NCBI GenBank assembly: GCA_951804985.1
Contig: OX638134.1
Span: forward strand, 7,957,017-8,021,016
DNA: 64,000 bases
Origin: Dryomyza anilis
Taxonomy: Eukaryota; Arthropoda; Insecta; Diptera; Dryomyzidae
Direction of reading: 5' to 3'
Below, in pieces: positions 36,311 through 49,710 of this stretch. The notes under the pieces were generated by a model. The model was not told where the DNA came from and did no database searches. It saw only the letters and a list, made by a program, of their open reading frames with translations. A program made the position numbers and the translations under genes. Position 1 is the stretch's first letter. Each line of letters begins with the position of its first letter.

Positions 36311-39000
36311 AAAACCAATAAAAAATCATTGAGTATTCCTTAAATTTTATATATTTCAATAATTATATTATTTTTTTTAATTTTTCCATTAAGAACTTTT
36401 TCTGATTACATGTCAGCACAGAGCTCTACGCATTCGCCCAGTGCTTACGCTCTACATGCTGCGCTTTGATCTTTGCGAACGCAGCACGATTGCTCACAAT
36501 TCATGTGTGTGTGTGCGATCTCAATGCAGATCTGATTAGCGATATGTGATCGAATATTAAACGAGCTACAAATTTGGTGCGCAAGGCATAAATTCTACAA
36601 AAACAACAACAACAAAAAAGTAAAAGAAAAATTGTGCGCACGATCAGTGATCACGATTAACGGCTGGTCAACGAGCCAACGACCAATGCGCGCACAAATT
36701 GCAGACAGTGGCGTTGCAATGCGGTCGATGTGCGATCGTCCGACGATCTATACAGAAAACGTTCAACAAAACGCGCAACACCGTTTATAATTTTTCATAA
36801 AATATTTCAGATGATCTTAACGATCTTGCGTTTGAATGCAATTTTCACAAAATAATTGTTTTCAAATTTGATTAATTGCAATATGTTGGTCGACGGCCAC
36901 ATTTCAATGCAACAGCGATTTGTCAGCAAAGAGCAAAAAGAAAAACAAAAAACGATTATAATTTATATAAAATATAAATGCAGCGCAGCTGTTCAGCGAT
37001 CCATGCCGCACAGCGTTCATGATCAACGATCGCGCAGCCGCAAGCATTTGAAATTTGTGACAGGCCTTCCTGATCACCCAGCTTTCCATATGCATTTGAA
37101 TTGTATAACGAACGAATGAACGAACGATCGAACGAACGAACGCAATGCGATCGATCGCTTATCTTAATCGCTTTAATCGCGATCATGCTCAAGCGCGATC
37201 GGCGGTTTTTGACGTTGTCGTCGATTTTCTGGCTGTCCGTCTGTCTGTCTAACTGTCAGCTGGCATATTATTAATCTGTGCAGTCGCCTGTTCAGCTATA
37301 AATGCATATTTGATTTATGCGCTACGATTCTAATCCATATTGATGATCATGGGCGACAGGCGGCAGGCGACGCGCGACTCGTTAACGTTTTGTCATTTCA
37401 ATATTGTAGCCTAGCGGCAATTGTGAGCAACACATTGACAGCAAGTTGTTGGCAATTAAATGAAAAACATGAGAGTGTAAGTTTGGGTAAGTAATAAATT
37501 TAAAACCCTGAAGATCGTTATTGATCGCGCGACTTTAAAGTTATAATTTAGGTGAAAGAATTGAGGCAAACAAAATTTTTTGAATCTTCACTAACATGCT
37601 GTGATTTTTGTTTCGACACAGAAAAAAATAATTACTGTAAATATAGCAACCGATATTAATTGCATTCAAAGAAGAAATGACAAATGAGTGCACTAAAATA
37701 TATAAGTGTGAAAGAGATGAATATAGAGACTACGCATTATAGATGCTTGTAAAGTGTAGAAGTTTATGGAAACTTCTAGAATAATTTGATATTTCAAAGT
37801 GATCGGGTAGAGCTCAATGACATCAGCTCAACAATGACAAATTAAATTGTATATATGCAACAAAAATGTATAAAAATTTAAAGGTTGTTACTACAATTAA
37901 TTGAAAAAATTGAAATCAAATACAGATATGTTTTTATTTTGTACACTAACCAGATATATAAATTTGAGAACTGTTTTACAAGTACCAATTACCTAATTAA
38001 ATATACTACAATTTTTACTAAATTTTTTTATTATGGTCATCCCGTGAAAACAAATGAATGACCATACGTCTAAACAAAAAGACGTTATAAATACGGATAT
38101 TCTTTAAATGATTGTCGCAAAATACAGAATAATTTTGCGCTGAATATTATTTCAATTTATGACGTCTTTTTGTTTAGACGTGGGAGCCAAACGATATGCC
38201 GTGCATTGTAACAAAAGTTACAAAAAAAAAATAAAACACTTTAAATGAAAACGAAAGTTACGTGCAGCGGCTCGTTGAAAGGGGCTCTGTATAATAGGTT
38301 ATAATATGTTACAATAACAAATATGTGACAATAACTTTGTTAATATATAAAATAAAATACAAAAAACGGTCGCCTAATTAATAGAATTATTAAATACACG
38401 CACAGACTACGTAATTTTGCGACATATTATGTTCAGTGTTTTTATTTCTATTTTTAGTTTTTGTTTCTATTACAGTTTTTGTTACCTAATTTTAAGAGAA
38501 TAAATTAAAAATAAAACCCCAAAATTAAAATGCCAAAAAAATAAAATTTGTTTGTTTTATTTTTATATTTTTGTGAAATAAAATATGTCGCAAAAATTAA
38601 GTCACGTTAATGAAGCGGTTTCGCACGCACGCCGCAAAACGTGACTGTTTTGCATATTTTGACACAATCGCCGTTGGCTGCTGTTGCTGCCTATTTATTT
38701 TAAATACATTTCATTCATTTTGTTGGGCTTCAATTTAATTTATATAAATTGCCAATTTTAATGACATGCGAATCGATTTATAAACATTTGGTGCACAGAA
38801 ATGTTTAATTGCATTGATTTGTTGTACGCCTCGAACTGAAGTAAAATGCAATGCGCGCGGTCTCTTTTGGTGTTGCAGCGGGTATTTTTATCGCATGCGA
38901 TTTTATTTAATTATATTGGTGTTTTTTTATTACGCAATTTAAAATTTTTTTATTTCATTTGAAATGATATTTTTATTTCAGTTAAATTTTTAACGATTTT
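36311..39000. other. Unique 2.7-kb core between inverted ATATCGTA arrays, GATC-dense
   Basis: This is the longest and least AT-rich unique stretch outside the genes. I count 22 GATC tetramers between about 36468 and 37526, several as GCGATC or CGATCG. A run of GAACGAACGAAC lies at 37110-37140 and a GTGT run near 36505. Frames at 36856-37119 (plus) and 36904-37192 (minus) are shadows of each other with no family match I can name. It could be a regulatory region; I see no promoter I would stand behind. Confidence 0.55.
38066..38181. repeat. 116-bp inverted-repeat (hairpin) element with 27-base arms
   Basis: The left arm at 38066-38092 begins ACGTCTAAACAAAAAGACGT and is matched by its reverse complement at 38155-38181, 26 of 27 bases. 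Each arm is itself foldable (ACGTCT...AGACGT). The interior has a second matching pair, CGCAAAAT and ATTTTGCG, around ACAGAATA. I see no clear target site duplication. It could be a small MITE or a structured RNA; a MITE remnant is more likely. Confidence 0.8.
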
Positions 39001-40560
39001 CGTCTGTATTTATAATAAAATTTTCTTGGTTTGATTTTAATATTTATTTTATGCAATATTTTTCGTGATATTTTAACGATAATTTCAGAATATTGTATGA
39101 TATTTTTCCATTTTTTTACGATATTTTTTTACGATAATTTTACAATATTTTAACGATATTTTTACGAAATTTTGTATTGAATTTCATTTTAATATTATTT
39201 TTTAAATATTCATAAAGATATTTTTACGATATTTTTAAAAAATTTTACGAAATTTTTTACGATATTTTTGAAAATATGTTATTTTTGAAAATATTTTTAC
39301 GATGTTTTTGAAAATATTTGTACGATATTTTTAACGATATTTTCACGATATTTCTACGATAATTTTAATAATAATATATTGAATAACTTTTTCAAAAACA
39401 TTTATAAAGTTTTCTTTTTTTTTAATTGTTTAGAATTTTAAGGTAATTTTTATGAAAATTTGAAAATATTTTTTCGAAAATATCACGATATTTTTACGAA
39501 CATTTTACGATATTTGAAATTTTTAATGATAGTTATTACAATTTTTCTCTGAACGATATTTTTACGATATTTTTACGATATTTTTACGATATTTTTTAAT
39601 TTTTATTATATTTTTAGTAATATTTGAAAAAAAAATGTTTTCTAAAATATTTTATACGATATTTAAAACGATTATTTTAACGATATTCGTAAAACGTTTT
39701 TTTAACAATTTTAATTTAAGATATTTTTATAAAATTTTGCTTATTTTCAAAATATAATTGACCTTATTTTTATACATGTTTTAACTAATTTTTATTACGA
39801 TATTTTTACGATATTTTCACAATAGTATTAATTAAACTAATTTTAATAATTGTTTAAAAACAAAAAATATTCTTTTTGAAATTTTCAACGACATTTTTGA
39901 TGAAAGTATCCACAATTTTTCTACGACATTATTTTACGATATTTTTCACAAACATTTTATTGCTAATATTTTTAATGATTGTTAAATAAAATTTATTATT
40001 TTTTGTAAAGATTTAACGATAGTTTTACGATATTTTTTAAGATATTTTTTACGATATTTTTTACGATATTTTTACGATATTTTTACGATATTTTTATTTT
40101 CTATATTTTCATAAATTCTTTATTTTGTCAAATCTTTAAAACAATATTTTTTAACTATATTTTTAATTTTAAAACATTTTTAGTGATATTTTTACAAAAT
40201 TACAATATATAATTTTTAATGATTTATTAAATAAAATTTTTTAACAGTTTTTTTTCTGTAAAAATTTAAAGATATTATCAAGATATTTTTTTTATTATAT
40301 TTTTTACGATATTTTTTTGCTGAATTTTGATATATACTTTTATTTTCTAAAATATTGAAAATAATATTTTGAACTATATTTTTAATTTTATAATATATTT
40401 AGCGATATTTTTATAAAAGGTTACGATATTTTGTATAATACAATTTACGATATTGGTACAATATATTTCACGATATTTTTCCAAAAATCATGTTCGATAT
40501 TTTAACAAATTTTTTACGATATCTTTCAAAATATTATTTGTGATATTTCAAACAATTTTA
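39001..40560 (-). repeat. Degenerate satellite TACGATATTTTT, inverted relative to 35241-36310
   Basis: Units TACGATATTTT(T) are interspersed with decayed AT-rich stretches. The cleanest runs are at 39550-39595 and 40020-40095. It is the inverted partner of the array at 35241-36310. Confidence 0.9.
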
Positions 40561-41720
40561 ACAATAATTTGAAAGATATTTTTTTTAACATATTTTTTAA
40601 TTATTTTAAAAATATTTATTAATTCTTTTGAAATAAATATAGAAAAATCCGCAAAATGTACAAATTGCTATCTCTGATCTTATTTACATTTTAAAAATTA
40701 ATTTTGAAATAAAAAACCTTTTTAAAAAATCCAAGTATCTATGGCTACATCACACTTGTCTCCCGCTGCTCATATCGCGTAACGCAATTCAAAGTCCATT
40801 CTCAACACTTGAATGGCTTCAATTGAACGTAATTTTATGCGAATTTTAGCATTTGTCTGACAAATTCAAAAAAGAAAAAAAGCAAATGCTATGCAGCGCG
40901 TATTTTGTGTGATGAGTGTGAGAAGTGTAGAGTTTATTTTCAGGTTCCATATGTAGTAATGTGAGTTGCTTTATATTTTTTCTGCAAAGATTTAAGAGCG
41001 AACTTTGCACCGAATTGTTTTGCGAAATATTTGCATTGCATACAACGCGAATTGGCTCAAATTTCAATGTGGAAAAACAAAAAACATTTTGCATGAAATA
41101 CAAGACGCAAGTGGTATAAAATTCGACAAAATGTAATGAAATTCTGTTGAAAAGCAAAAAATTCATTTAAGCAAGCATTTTACTAATTATATTAACAATT
41201 ATTATATTTTTCATATTATTTTTTTTTATAACTCATAAAAAGCAGGCCATTGAACCAAGCGTTCGCTTAATTTGCCAACCACACATAAATTACGTAAATT
41301 AATTGTTTAAACAACGCAAGCAGCAAAAAATTAATGATGTTTTTTGAGGTTGTCAACATAAATTACAAAATTTCAACAATATCAACAAAAAACCAAAATT
41401 GCTTGAAATATACCAAATAAAAAGCAAAAAAATTGTTAACGACGACAAAATATTATATGAACATTATACCAAAACCATGACAATAATCAACAGAATAATA
41501 ATAATATTGTTTAAATACAACAAACATTAAAAATTAAAATAGCAAATAAAAACTGTTGGCCAATGGTTTTTATAATGGCGCCAGAAAGGCGCTAAAATGT
41601 TGAGGTAAATAAATAAAATTTAAGCAAATAATAAATTAAAATCAAATAGAGATAAACAGAGGTTGAAAGACATTATTTAAATTTTAAAAATATTTCTTAA
41701 AAATTAAAGGTTTAACTGAA
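40561..41720. other. Unique DNA, no supported gene
   Basis: A 106-codon minus-strand frame (40846-41166) is of mixed composition with seven Cys, but it shows no signal peptide, domain or splice context. I do not call it. The rest is AT-rich. Confidence 0.55.
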
Positions 41721-44580
41721 ACATTAAAATTAGTAAAAATTAAAATTTTTAGTAAAAACTAAATCTTTAAATAAAAATAAATAAAAATAAAATGTTTGAC
41801 TTAAAATTTAATTTTTCATTACAAATTATGCTTTTCACTAAAAATTCAATTTAAAAAAAAAAAAATTTAAACTAAAAATTAAATTTGTACCAAAAAGTTC
41901 AATTTTTTACTAAAAATTAAATTTTTCACTGCAAATACAAATTTTAACTAAAAATTGAATTTTGCACTAAAAATTGCATTTTTCACTAAAAATTGAATTT
42001 TTCACTCAAAACTGAATTTTTCACTAAAATTGAATTTTTCACTAGAAATTGAATTTTTCACTATAAATTCTAATTTTCACTAAAAATTCAATTTTTCACT
42101 AAAAATTCAATTTTTCACTAAAAATTCAAATTTTCACTAAAAATTCAATTTTTCACTAAAAATTCAATTTTTCACTATTTCACTAAAAATTCAATTTTTC
42201 ACTAAATATTCAATTTTTCACTAAATATTAATTTTTCACTAAAAATTCAATTTTTCACTAAAAATTCAATTTTTCACTAAAAATTCAATTTTTTACTAAA
42301 AATTCAATTTTTTTACTAAAAATTCAATTTTTCACTAAAAATTCAATTTTTCACTAAAAATTCAATTTTTCACTAAAAATTCAATTTTTCACTAAAAATT
42401 CAATTTTTCATTAAAAATTCAATTTTTCACTAAAAATTCTATTTTTCACTAAAAATTCAATTTTTCACTAAAAATTCAATTTTTCACTAAAAATTCAATT
42501 TTTCACTAAAAATTCAATTTTTCACTAAAAATTCAATTTTTCACTAAAAATTCAATTTTTCACTAAAAATTCCATTTTTCACTAAAAATTCACTTTTTCA
42601 CTAAAAATTCAATTTTTCACTAAAAATTCAATTTTTCACTAAAAATTCAATTTTTCACTAAAAATTCAAATTTTCACTAAATATTCAATTTTTCACTAAA
42701 AATTAAATTTTTCACTAAAAATTAAATTTTTCACTAAAAATTAAATTTTTCACTAAAAATTAAATTTTTCACTAAAAATTAAATTTTTCACTAAAAATTC
42801 AATTTTTCACTAAAAATTCAATTTTTCACTAAAAATTCAATTTTTCACTAAAAATTCAATTTTTCACTAAAAATTCAATTTTTCACTAAAAATTCAATTT
42901 TTCACTAAAAATTCAATTTTTCACTAAAAATTCAATTTTTCACTAAAAATTCAATTTTTCACTAAAAATTCAATTTTTCACTAAAAATTCAATTTTTCAC
43001 TAAAAATTCAATTTTTCACTAAAAATTCAATTTTTCACTAAAAATTCAATTTTTCACTAAAAATTCAATTTTTCACTAAAAATTCAATTTTTCACTAAAA
43101 ATTCAATTTTTCACTAAAAATTCAATTTTTCACTAAAAATTCAATTTTTCACTAAAAATTCAATTTTTCACTAAAAATTCAATTTTTCACTAAAAATTCA
43201 ATTTTTCACTAAAAATTCAATTTTTCACTAAAAATTCAATTTTTCACTAAAAATTCAATTTTTCACTTAAATTTAATTTTTTACTAAAAATTCAATTTTT
43301 CACTAAAAATTCAATTTTCACTAAAAATTTTATTTTTTACTAAAAATTCAATTTTTCACTAAAAATTCAATTTTTCACTAAAAAGTCAATTTTTCACTAA
43401 AAATTCAATTTTTCACTAAAAATTCAATTTTTCACTAAAAATTCAATTTTTCACTATAAATTCAATTTTTCACTAAAAATTCAATTTTTCACTAAAAATT
43501 CAATTTTTCACTAAAAATTCAATTTTTCACTAAAAATTCAATTTTTCACTAAAAATTCAATTTTTCACTAAAAATTCAATTTTTCACTAAAAATTCAATT
43601 TTTCACTAAAAATTCAATTTTTCACTAAAAATTCAATTTTTCACTAAAAATTCAATTTTTCACTAAAAATTCAATTTTTCACTAAAAATTCAATTTTTCA
43701 CTAAAAATTCAATTTTTCACTAAAAATTCAATTTTTCACTAAAAATTCAATTTTTCACTAAAAATTCAATTTTTCACTAAAAATTCAATTTTTCACTAAA
43801 AATTCAATTTTTCACTAAAAATTCAATTTTTCACTAAAAATTCAATTTTTCACTAAAAATTCAATTTTTCACTAAAAATTCAATTTTCACTAAAAATTCA
43901 ATTTTCACTAAAAATTTTATTTTTTACTAAAAATTCAATTTTTCACTAAAAATTCAATTTTTCACTAAAAAGTCAATTTTTCACTAAAAATTCAATTTTT
44001 CACTAAAAATTCAATTTTTCACTAAAAATTCAATTTTTCACTAAAAATTCAATTTTTCACTATAAATTCAATTTTTCACTAAAAATTCAATTTTTCACTA
44101 AAAATTCAATTTTTCACTAAAAATTCAATTTTTCACTAAAAATTCAATTTTTCACTAAAAATTCAATTTTTCACTAAAAATTCAATTTTTCACTAAAATT
44201 TCAATTTTTCACTAAAAATACAAATTTTCACTCATTCAATTTTCGTTATATTTTCACTACAAATTCAATTTTTTTTTTGACTAAAAATTCAAATTTTCAC
44301 TAAATATTCAATTTTTCACTAAAAATACAATCTATAATTAAAAGTTCAATTTCTAACTAAAAACTCGATTTTTAACTAAAAATTAAATTTTTCATAAACA
44401 TTTCAATATTTCACTCAAAATTAAATTTTTCACAATATATTCAATTTTTCACTCAAAATTTAATTTTGCACTAAAAAATAAATGTTCAACTAAAAACTCA
44501 ATTTTCAATCAAAAATTAGATTTTTCACTAAATTTTAAATTTTTCACTAAATTTTAAATATTTTTAAAAATTCAAATTTG
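41721..44580 (-). repeat. 19-bp satellite, main array, inverted orientation, about 150 copies
   Basis: CAATTTTTCACTAAAAATT repeats for about 2.86 kb; the stretch 42220-44200 is close to perfect and both ends are decayed. A block containing a shortened unit (CAATTTTCACT), a TTTTATTTTTTAC variant and an AAAAAGTCAATTT variant occurs at about 43310-43390 and again at about 43880-43975. That implies a duplication of roughly 580 bp inside the array. Confidence 0.97.
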
Positions 44581-46140
44581 CCCTAAAAAATTCAAAAAAT
44601 GTTTCTAAACATTGTCTGTGTTATACAACAAAATAATAATTCATGAGAAATGAATGAGAAGAATTAAAAAACCTTTTAAAATTTGTGATAGGTCTAAAAT
44701 TAACAAGTGCTATTAGTTATCAGAGAGGAAACAAGTTTTTTTTTGTTGTTTGTACCACACAAAATAGCAAAAATAGTTTGCAAAATTTGCTAATTTTAAG
44801 GATTTCCTGCTTCCGGTTAGAAAGATAAAAATTTATATAGAAATTATTTAAAAAAAAAATAAAATTTATTAAGATAAAAATTCATTAATTTTTTCTAAAT
44901 TTGCAATGTTTGCACAAATGCAAAAAAAAATATAGTTGTTAGGAATTCATTTGAATTTGGTTCTTTATGATTTTTTTGTTTTAAATAGAACCTACTACTT
45001 AGTTGGAAAAAGCTTTATTTCATTCAACAATTTATTTAAATACTCACAATAAATATATCCATGAAATGCAATAAATTTTAATATTCACTGTTAGAGAAAT
45101 ATGTCGGAAATTCAAAATATTGCAAATTATGGACATAATGTACAGCGCCATCTCTTATCAAAATAATTTAAAACAATATAATTTATTATATAAATTAGTT
45201 AATAACAACAGTTTTTATGTTGAAATCTGAATTATGAATTATAATTAAAAAAAAATTGTAAAAATATTAAATATTTATATCATATATCATTCATTCTGAA
45301 ATTTATTTTCATTTGAAATTCAGTTCTTTAGCAGCATAAATCGAATTGAATATCGTTGCACAAAATTTAGAATGATTAAATTCCACTGCAAATGTTTATT
45401 TTAAATGCGAAAACTCGAATTTTTAGAATTTAATATAAAATGTTCATAAATTTATTTAAAATTTATTGATTTAATTTATATTCTATCGATTTATTTAATA
45501 TTTAAACTACAAAATCTATCAAAATCTATTTGTGTTTGATACGAAAAACAGCGTTTATTAGATGGTCGGTCACCAGTGCTTAAAACCACTTCATCTGGGT
45601 CAACATTAATTTGCAATATTTGCACATAAAGCCTTCCCCCGACCGAAGCCAGTCTCTCGAGCAACCAGCAGCACAACACAAAAATACTCAATGGACCAAA
45701 ACCCTCTACGGGAATCAGCAGCCATAGAGCCTCCCTTCCCACTGAATGTCACTGGCTGGAATTAAATATGCATGTGGGGACGATGACACTCGATATGGAA
45801 AAGGTAGTATTTATATATGTTTGCCTAGTCGACTAATGCATCCGTTCGTGTATCAGTCCCTCGAAAGTCTGTCTAACGTGCTGTCTATCTGTTTATCTGT
45901 TCGGCCGACCGTCTGTCCACCCGTCTGTCTGTCTGTCTGCCATGATGTGTGTTTGTATGTGTTTGTAAATGATAAACAAATATTTGTACAACACTTGACA
46001 AACGTTCGTTCTAGCAGGAAATTCTGCTGAATTTAAATTTCAATTTCTATTTTAACAAACTCGAGTTTGTTGCCGCTATCAAAAAGCAGCAGCAGAGCAG
46101 AGAGTTGTTTTTAGAGAAAATACGAAAATTTAAAATTGTA
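44581..46140. other. Unique DNA with CTGT microsatellite
   Basis: The tract is AT-rich up to 45530 and then more GC-rich (45590-46000), with a CTGT run near 45915-45940. Frames 45491-45742 (minus) and 45746-46030 (plus) look protein-like in composition, but I recognise no family. GCGCCATCT lies at 45145-45153. No gene is called. Confidence 0.55.
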
Positions 46141-46320
46141 AACTACAAATTCAATTTATCACTAAAACTTCAATTTTAAATAAAAATTCAAATTTCTTTA
46201 AAACTTATATTTTTCCTTAAAAAGTCAATTTATCACTAAAAAAATTCAGTTTATCACTAAAAATCAAATGTTTCATTAAACTTAAATTTTTCACTTAAAT
46301 TCTATTTTTCACAAAAATTA
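46141..46320 (-). repeat. Short decayed 19-bp satellite tract, inverted orientation
   Basis: A few units of the CAATTTATCACTAAAAA type can be read. It appears to be a small outlier of the 41721-44580 family. Confidence 0.75.
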
Positions 46321-46834
46321 AAACCCAATTAAAAACCACAAAACTAAGTTTGCTAAAAGACCCCCAAGTCAAGTGTCAAAAAACTCTGCAATTTCGTGGC
46401 CATTACCAATTTTAATGAAAGCAAAGTTTGCTTTATTTTATATATATTTTTTGTTATCTACCATTATTGTGGTTATTGTTGTTGGTCAGTGACTGTCACT
46501 GACAGTTGTCGGGCTGACTGTCTTTTGTTGTCAACGTCAGCAGGCGGCCTGCGGTCAATGGCCGCCAGCCAAGCAGCAGCTGCGACTATAGAAACCAACT
46601 ATTAAATTACATTTTTTTCTGCTACTGCGAGCTATATTTATAAATGAATTATAAAATAATTACAAAAAAAAATTGAATGCTTAAAAAAATTTCAATTAAA
46701 AAAAATATTATGTATTATTTTGAGGAAACTAGTTAGGGTTTTTTAATGCTCTGTGCGTTTGACACAAGTTCAAAATGATTTATTTTTAAATATAATTAAA
46801 AAGAACATTAGTTATATTAAAACAGGTAAATTGT
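46321..46834. other. Unique DNA, no gene recognised
   Basis: A GC-rich patch at 46480-46590 contains GTGACTGTCACTGACAG-type short palindromes and GCC/CAG runs. The 69-codon frame there has no features. Confidence 0.6.
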
Positions 46835-47630
46835 TTATTTAAAAATTGAATTTTTAGTTAAACATTAAATTGTTAGTTAAAAATTGAATTTTTAGTGAAA
46901 AATTGAATTTTTAGTGAAAAATTGAATTTTTAGTGAGAAATTGAATTTTTAGTGAAAAATTGAATTTTTAGTGAAAAATTGAATTTTTAGTAAAAAATTT
47001 AATTTTTAATCAAAAATTATAATTTTAGTGAAAAAAAAAATTGAATTTTGAGTGAAAAATTTAATTTTTAATGAAAAATTTAATTTTAGTGAAAAATTTA
47101 ATTTTAGTGAAAAATTTAATTTTTAGTGAAAATTTAAATTTTTAGTGAAAATTAAAATTTTTAGTTAAAAATTTAATTTTGAGTGAAAAATTGAGTTTTG
47201 AGTGAAAAATTGAGTTTCGAGTAAAAATTTTAATTTGGAGTGAAAAATTGCATTTTAATGAAAAATTGGATTTTTAGTGAAAAATTGAATTTTTAGTGAA
47301 AAATTGAATTTTTACTGAATATTTGAATTTTTAGTGAAAAATTTAATATTTAGTGAAAAATTTAATTTTAGTGAAAAATTTCATTTTAGTGAAAAAATTA
47401 ATTTTTAGTGAAATATTTAATTTTTAGTGAAAATTTTAATGTTTAGTAAAAATTGAATTTTGAGTGAAAAATTGAATTTTTAGTGAAATATTGAATTTTT
47501 ACTGAAAAATTGAATTTTTAGTGAAAAATTGAATTTTTAGTGAAAAATTGAATTTTTTAGTGAAAAATAGAATTTTTAGTGAAAAATTGAATTTTGAGTG
47601 AAAAATTGAATTTTTACTGAAAAATTTAAA
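46835..47630 (+). repeat. 19-bp satellite, + orientation
   Basis: GAATTTTTAGTGAAAAATT units with frequent GAGTG for TAGTG and TTTAATTTT variants. It faces the inverted array at 48786-49710 across a unique core, repeating the layout of 13240-16985. Confidence 0.93.
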
Positions 47631-48785
47631 AGTATGAAAAGTTTCAAAATTCAGCACGTCAAAACAATATTTTAAATTTATTTAAAACAAACAGAATGTA
47701 AACCGTAAGTGAAGTGTCCTACATTACAACAAACCACCTGCCAATTTTTTGTAAATTTACACTTTAACCTGTGCCGAGGGCGGCCGACTGTGTGCGAACC
47801 AACCAACCCACAAAGAAACCAACAAGCAACAGAGGCTACATACACATCGAATGTACGCAACAACGAGAGAACCAAAGAAAAAAAACATTAGCGAACGCAC
47901 CAACTAACGAATGTTAAAACTAACGAATGTGACCAAGCGCAACGAGCAACACAAACCAACGAGCGAGCGATCAGCCGCATGCAACGAGTTGCCTACAGCA
48001 CGAGAGACACTGGTGCTGTTGCAACTTGCAACTAGTAGCAGAGGCGAAGGCGCGAATTATCTGTCAGTCGACCAAACGAACAACCGACGGACAGACTACA
48101 TGCCTATATTTGTTGTGTGTTGTGGTAAATGGGGGCTGTTTGTTTGGAGGCCCACAAAAAACAAACCAAGCAAATAGTAAAAAAAAATATATGAGCGAAC
48201 GCAGTGAGAGCATACAACAACAACAATAAATAAAAAACACACTCAGTCTCGTTTGCCTCGCGGTGCTCCAATGTCAATGTCAAGTACACTGTACGAACAA
48301 CGCAACCTAACATGTTGTTGTTGGTGTTGTTCTTGTACCATTCTTGTTTGATATGTTGTTGTAGTTATTGTATTTGTTGTTTTTATGTTAGTGGTAATAA
48401 TAATATTGAGTGCTTGTTGTTGGCAATGTCTGTGCGCGATAAGAACAACAACAACTTTAGAGCGACGTCGCGCCACAGACACTATTTTTGAATTTATCAT
48501 CAAATTCTTTTTTTTTCTATTCATTTTTTTTTGGAAAAATATTTTTCTAAAGTATTTATTTCGATTCTAAGTGGTAATTAAAAATTTCTCCCACCAACAC
48601 CCCAATAAAAAAATCGACTAAATAAGAAAATTAATTTAAAATAAAATAACCGCTCTAAAAAGGAAATATACCCCAATTTTTCGATTCTATTTTGGGTGTT
48701 AATTCGAATGAATGAAGTATTTTCCAATTTTTTTTTTAAACAATTCCATTACTTTATGAGTATTTTTTATTTTCATTAAAAATAA
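47631..48785. other. Unique core between inverted 19-mer arrays
   Basis: This 1.15-kb core is comparatively GC-rich with opa-like runs (48205-48225, 48300-48420). Overlapping frames exist on both strands (47911-48177, 48026-48229, 48243-48524), none with a recognisable domain. Confidence 0.6.
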
Positions 48786-49710
48786 CATTGTTTAGTAAAA
48801 ATTCAATTTTACACTTAAACTTCATTTTATTTTCTAAAAATTCAATTTTTCACTAAAAATTTAATTTTTCACTAAAATTTAAATTTTTCACTAAAAATTT
48901 AATTTTTCAGTAAAAATTAAATTTTACAATAAAAATATTTTTTTTTACTGAAAACTAATTTTTTTTCCTGAAAAAGAACGTTTTCATTCTAAATGAAATT
49001 TAAGAATTTAAAATTTCACTTAAAACTTAATATTTATTCAGTAAATATTAATTTTTCAACTAAAAATTCAATTTTTCACATAAAACTCAATTTTTACTTG
49101 AAATTAATATTTTCACTAAAAATTCTCTATATATTCAATTTTTACCTAAAAATTCAATTATTCACTAAAATTCAATTTTTCACTAAAATTAAATTTTTCA
49201 CTAAAAATTCTATTTTTTTTACTATAAAAATTCCATTTTTCAATCAAAATTCAATTTTTTACTTAATATTCTATTTTTCACTAAAAATACAATTTATGCC
49301 CTAACTTTAAATTTTTCACTAAAAATTAAATTTTTTACTAAAAACTAAATATTTCAATACAAGTCAATTTTCACTCAAAATTATATTTTTTCACTATTTT
49401 CACTAAAAATTCCATTTTTCAGTCAAAATAAAAATTTTCACAAAAAATAAATTTTTTAGTTTTAGGTAGTTTTACATTTTTCACTCAAAATGTAATATTA
49501 CACCAAATATTAAAATTTACATTTAATATTTAATTTTTTATTATAAATTAATTATTTCACGACAAGTTAAAATTTTCACTACAAATATAATTGTAACTTA
49601 AAATTTAAATTTTTAGTGAAATTTTTCACTAAAAATTGAATTATTTACTAAAAATTTAAAATAAATTAAAAATTGAATTTTTTCTTCAAATACTGAATTT
49701 TACCAAAAAT
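48786..49710 (-). repeat. 19-bp satellite, inverted orientation, strongly decayed
   Basis: CAATTTTTCACTAAAAATT units carry heavy divergence and indels, and near 49610 one unit is flipped (TTTTTAGTGAAATTTTTCACT). The 103-codon plus-strand frame at 48993-49304 is repeat product. Confidence 0.88.

Noticed and set aside
40846..41166. 106-codon minus-strand frame with several cysteines
   Set aside because: No signal peptide, domain, splice sites or conserved neighbour; length is within chance for this composition.
45491..46030. Protein-like frames on both strands in a GC-richer patch
   Set aside because: No recognisable family on either strand, and part of the plus frame is a CTGT microsatellite.
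47709..48570. Cluster of 60-93-codon frames on both strands
   Set aside because: They overlap one another, are rich in triplet-repeat residues and show no domain or splice pattern.
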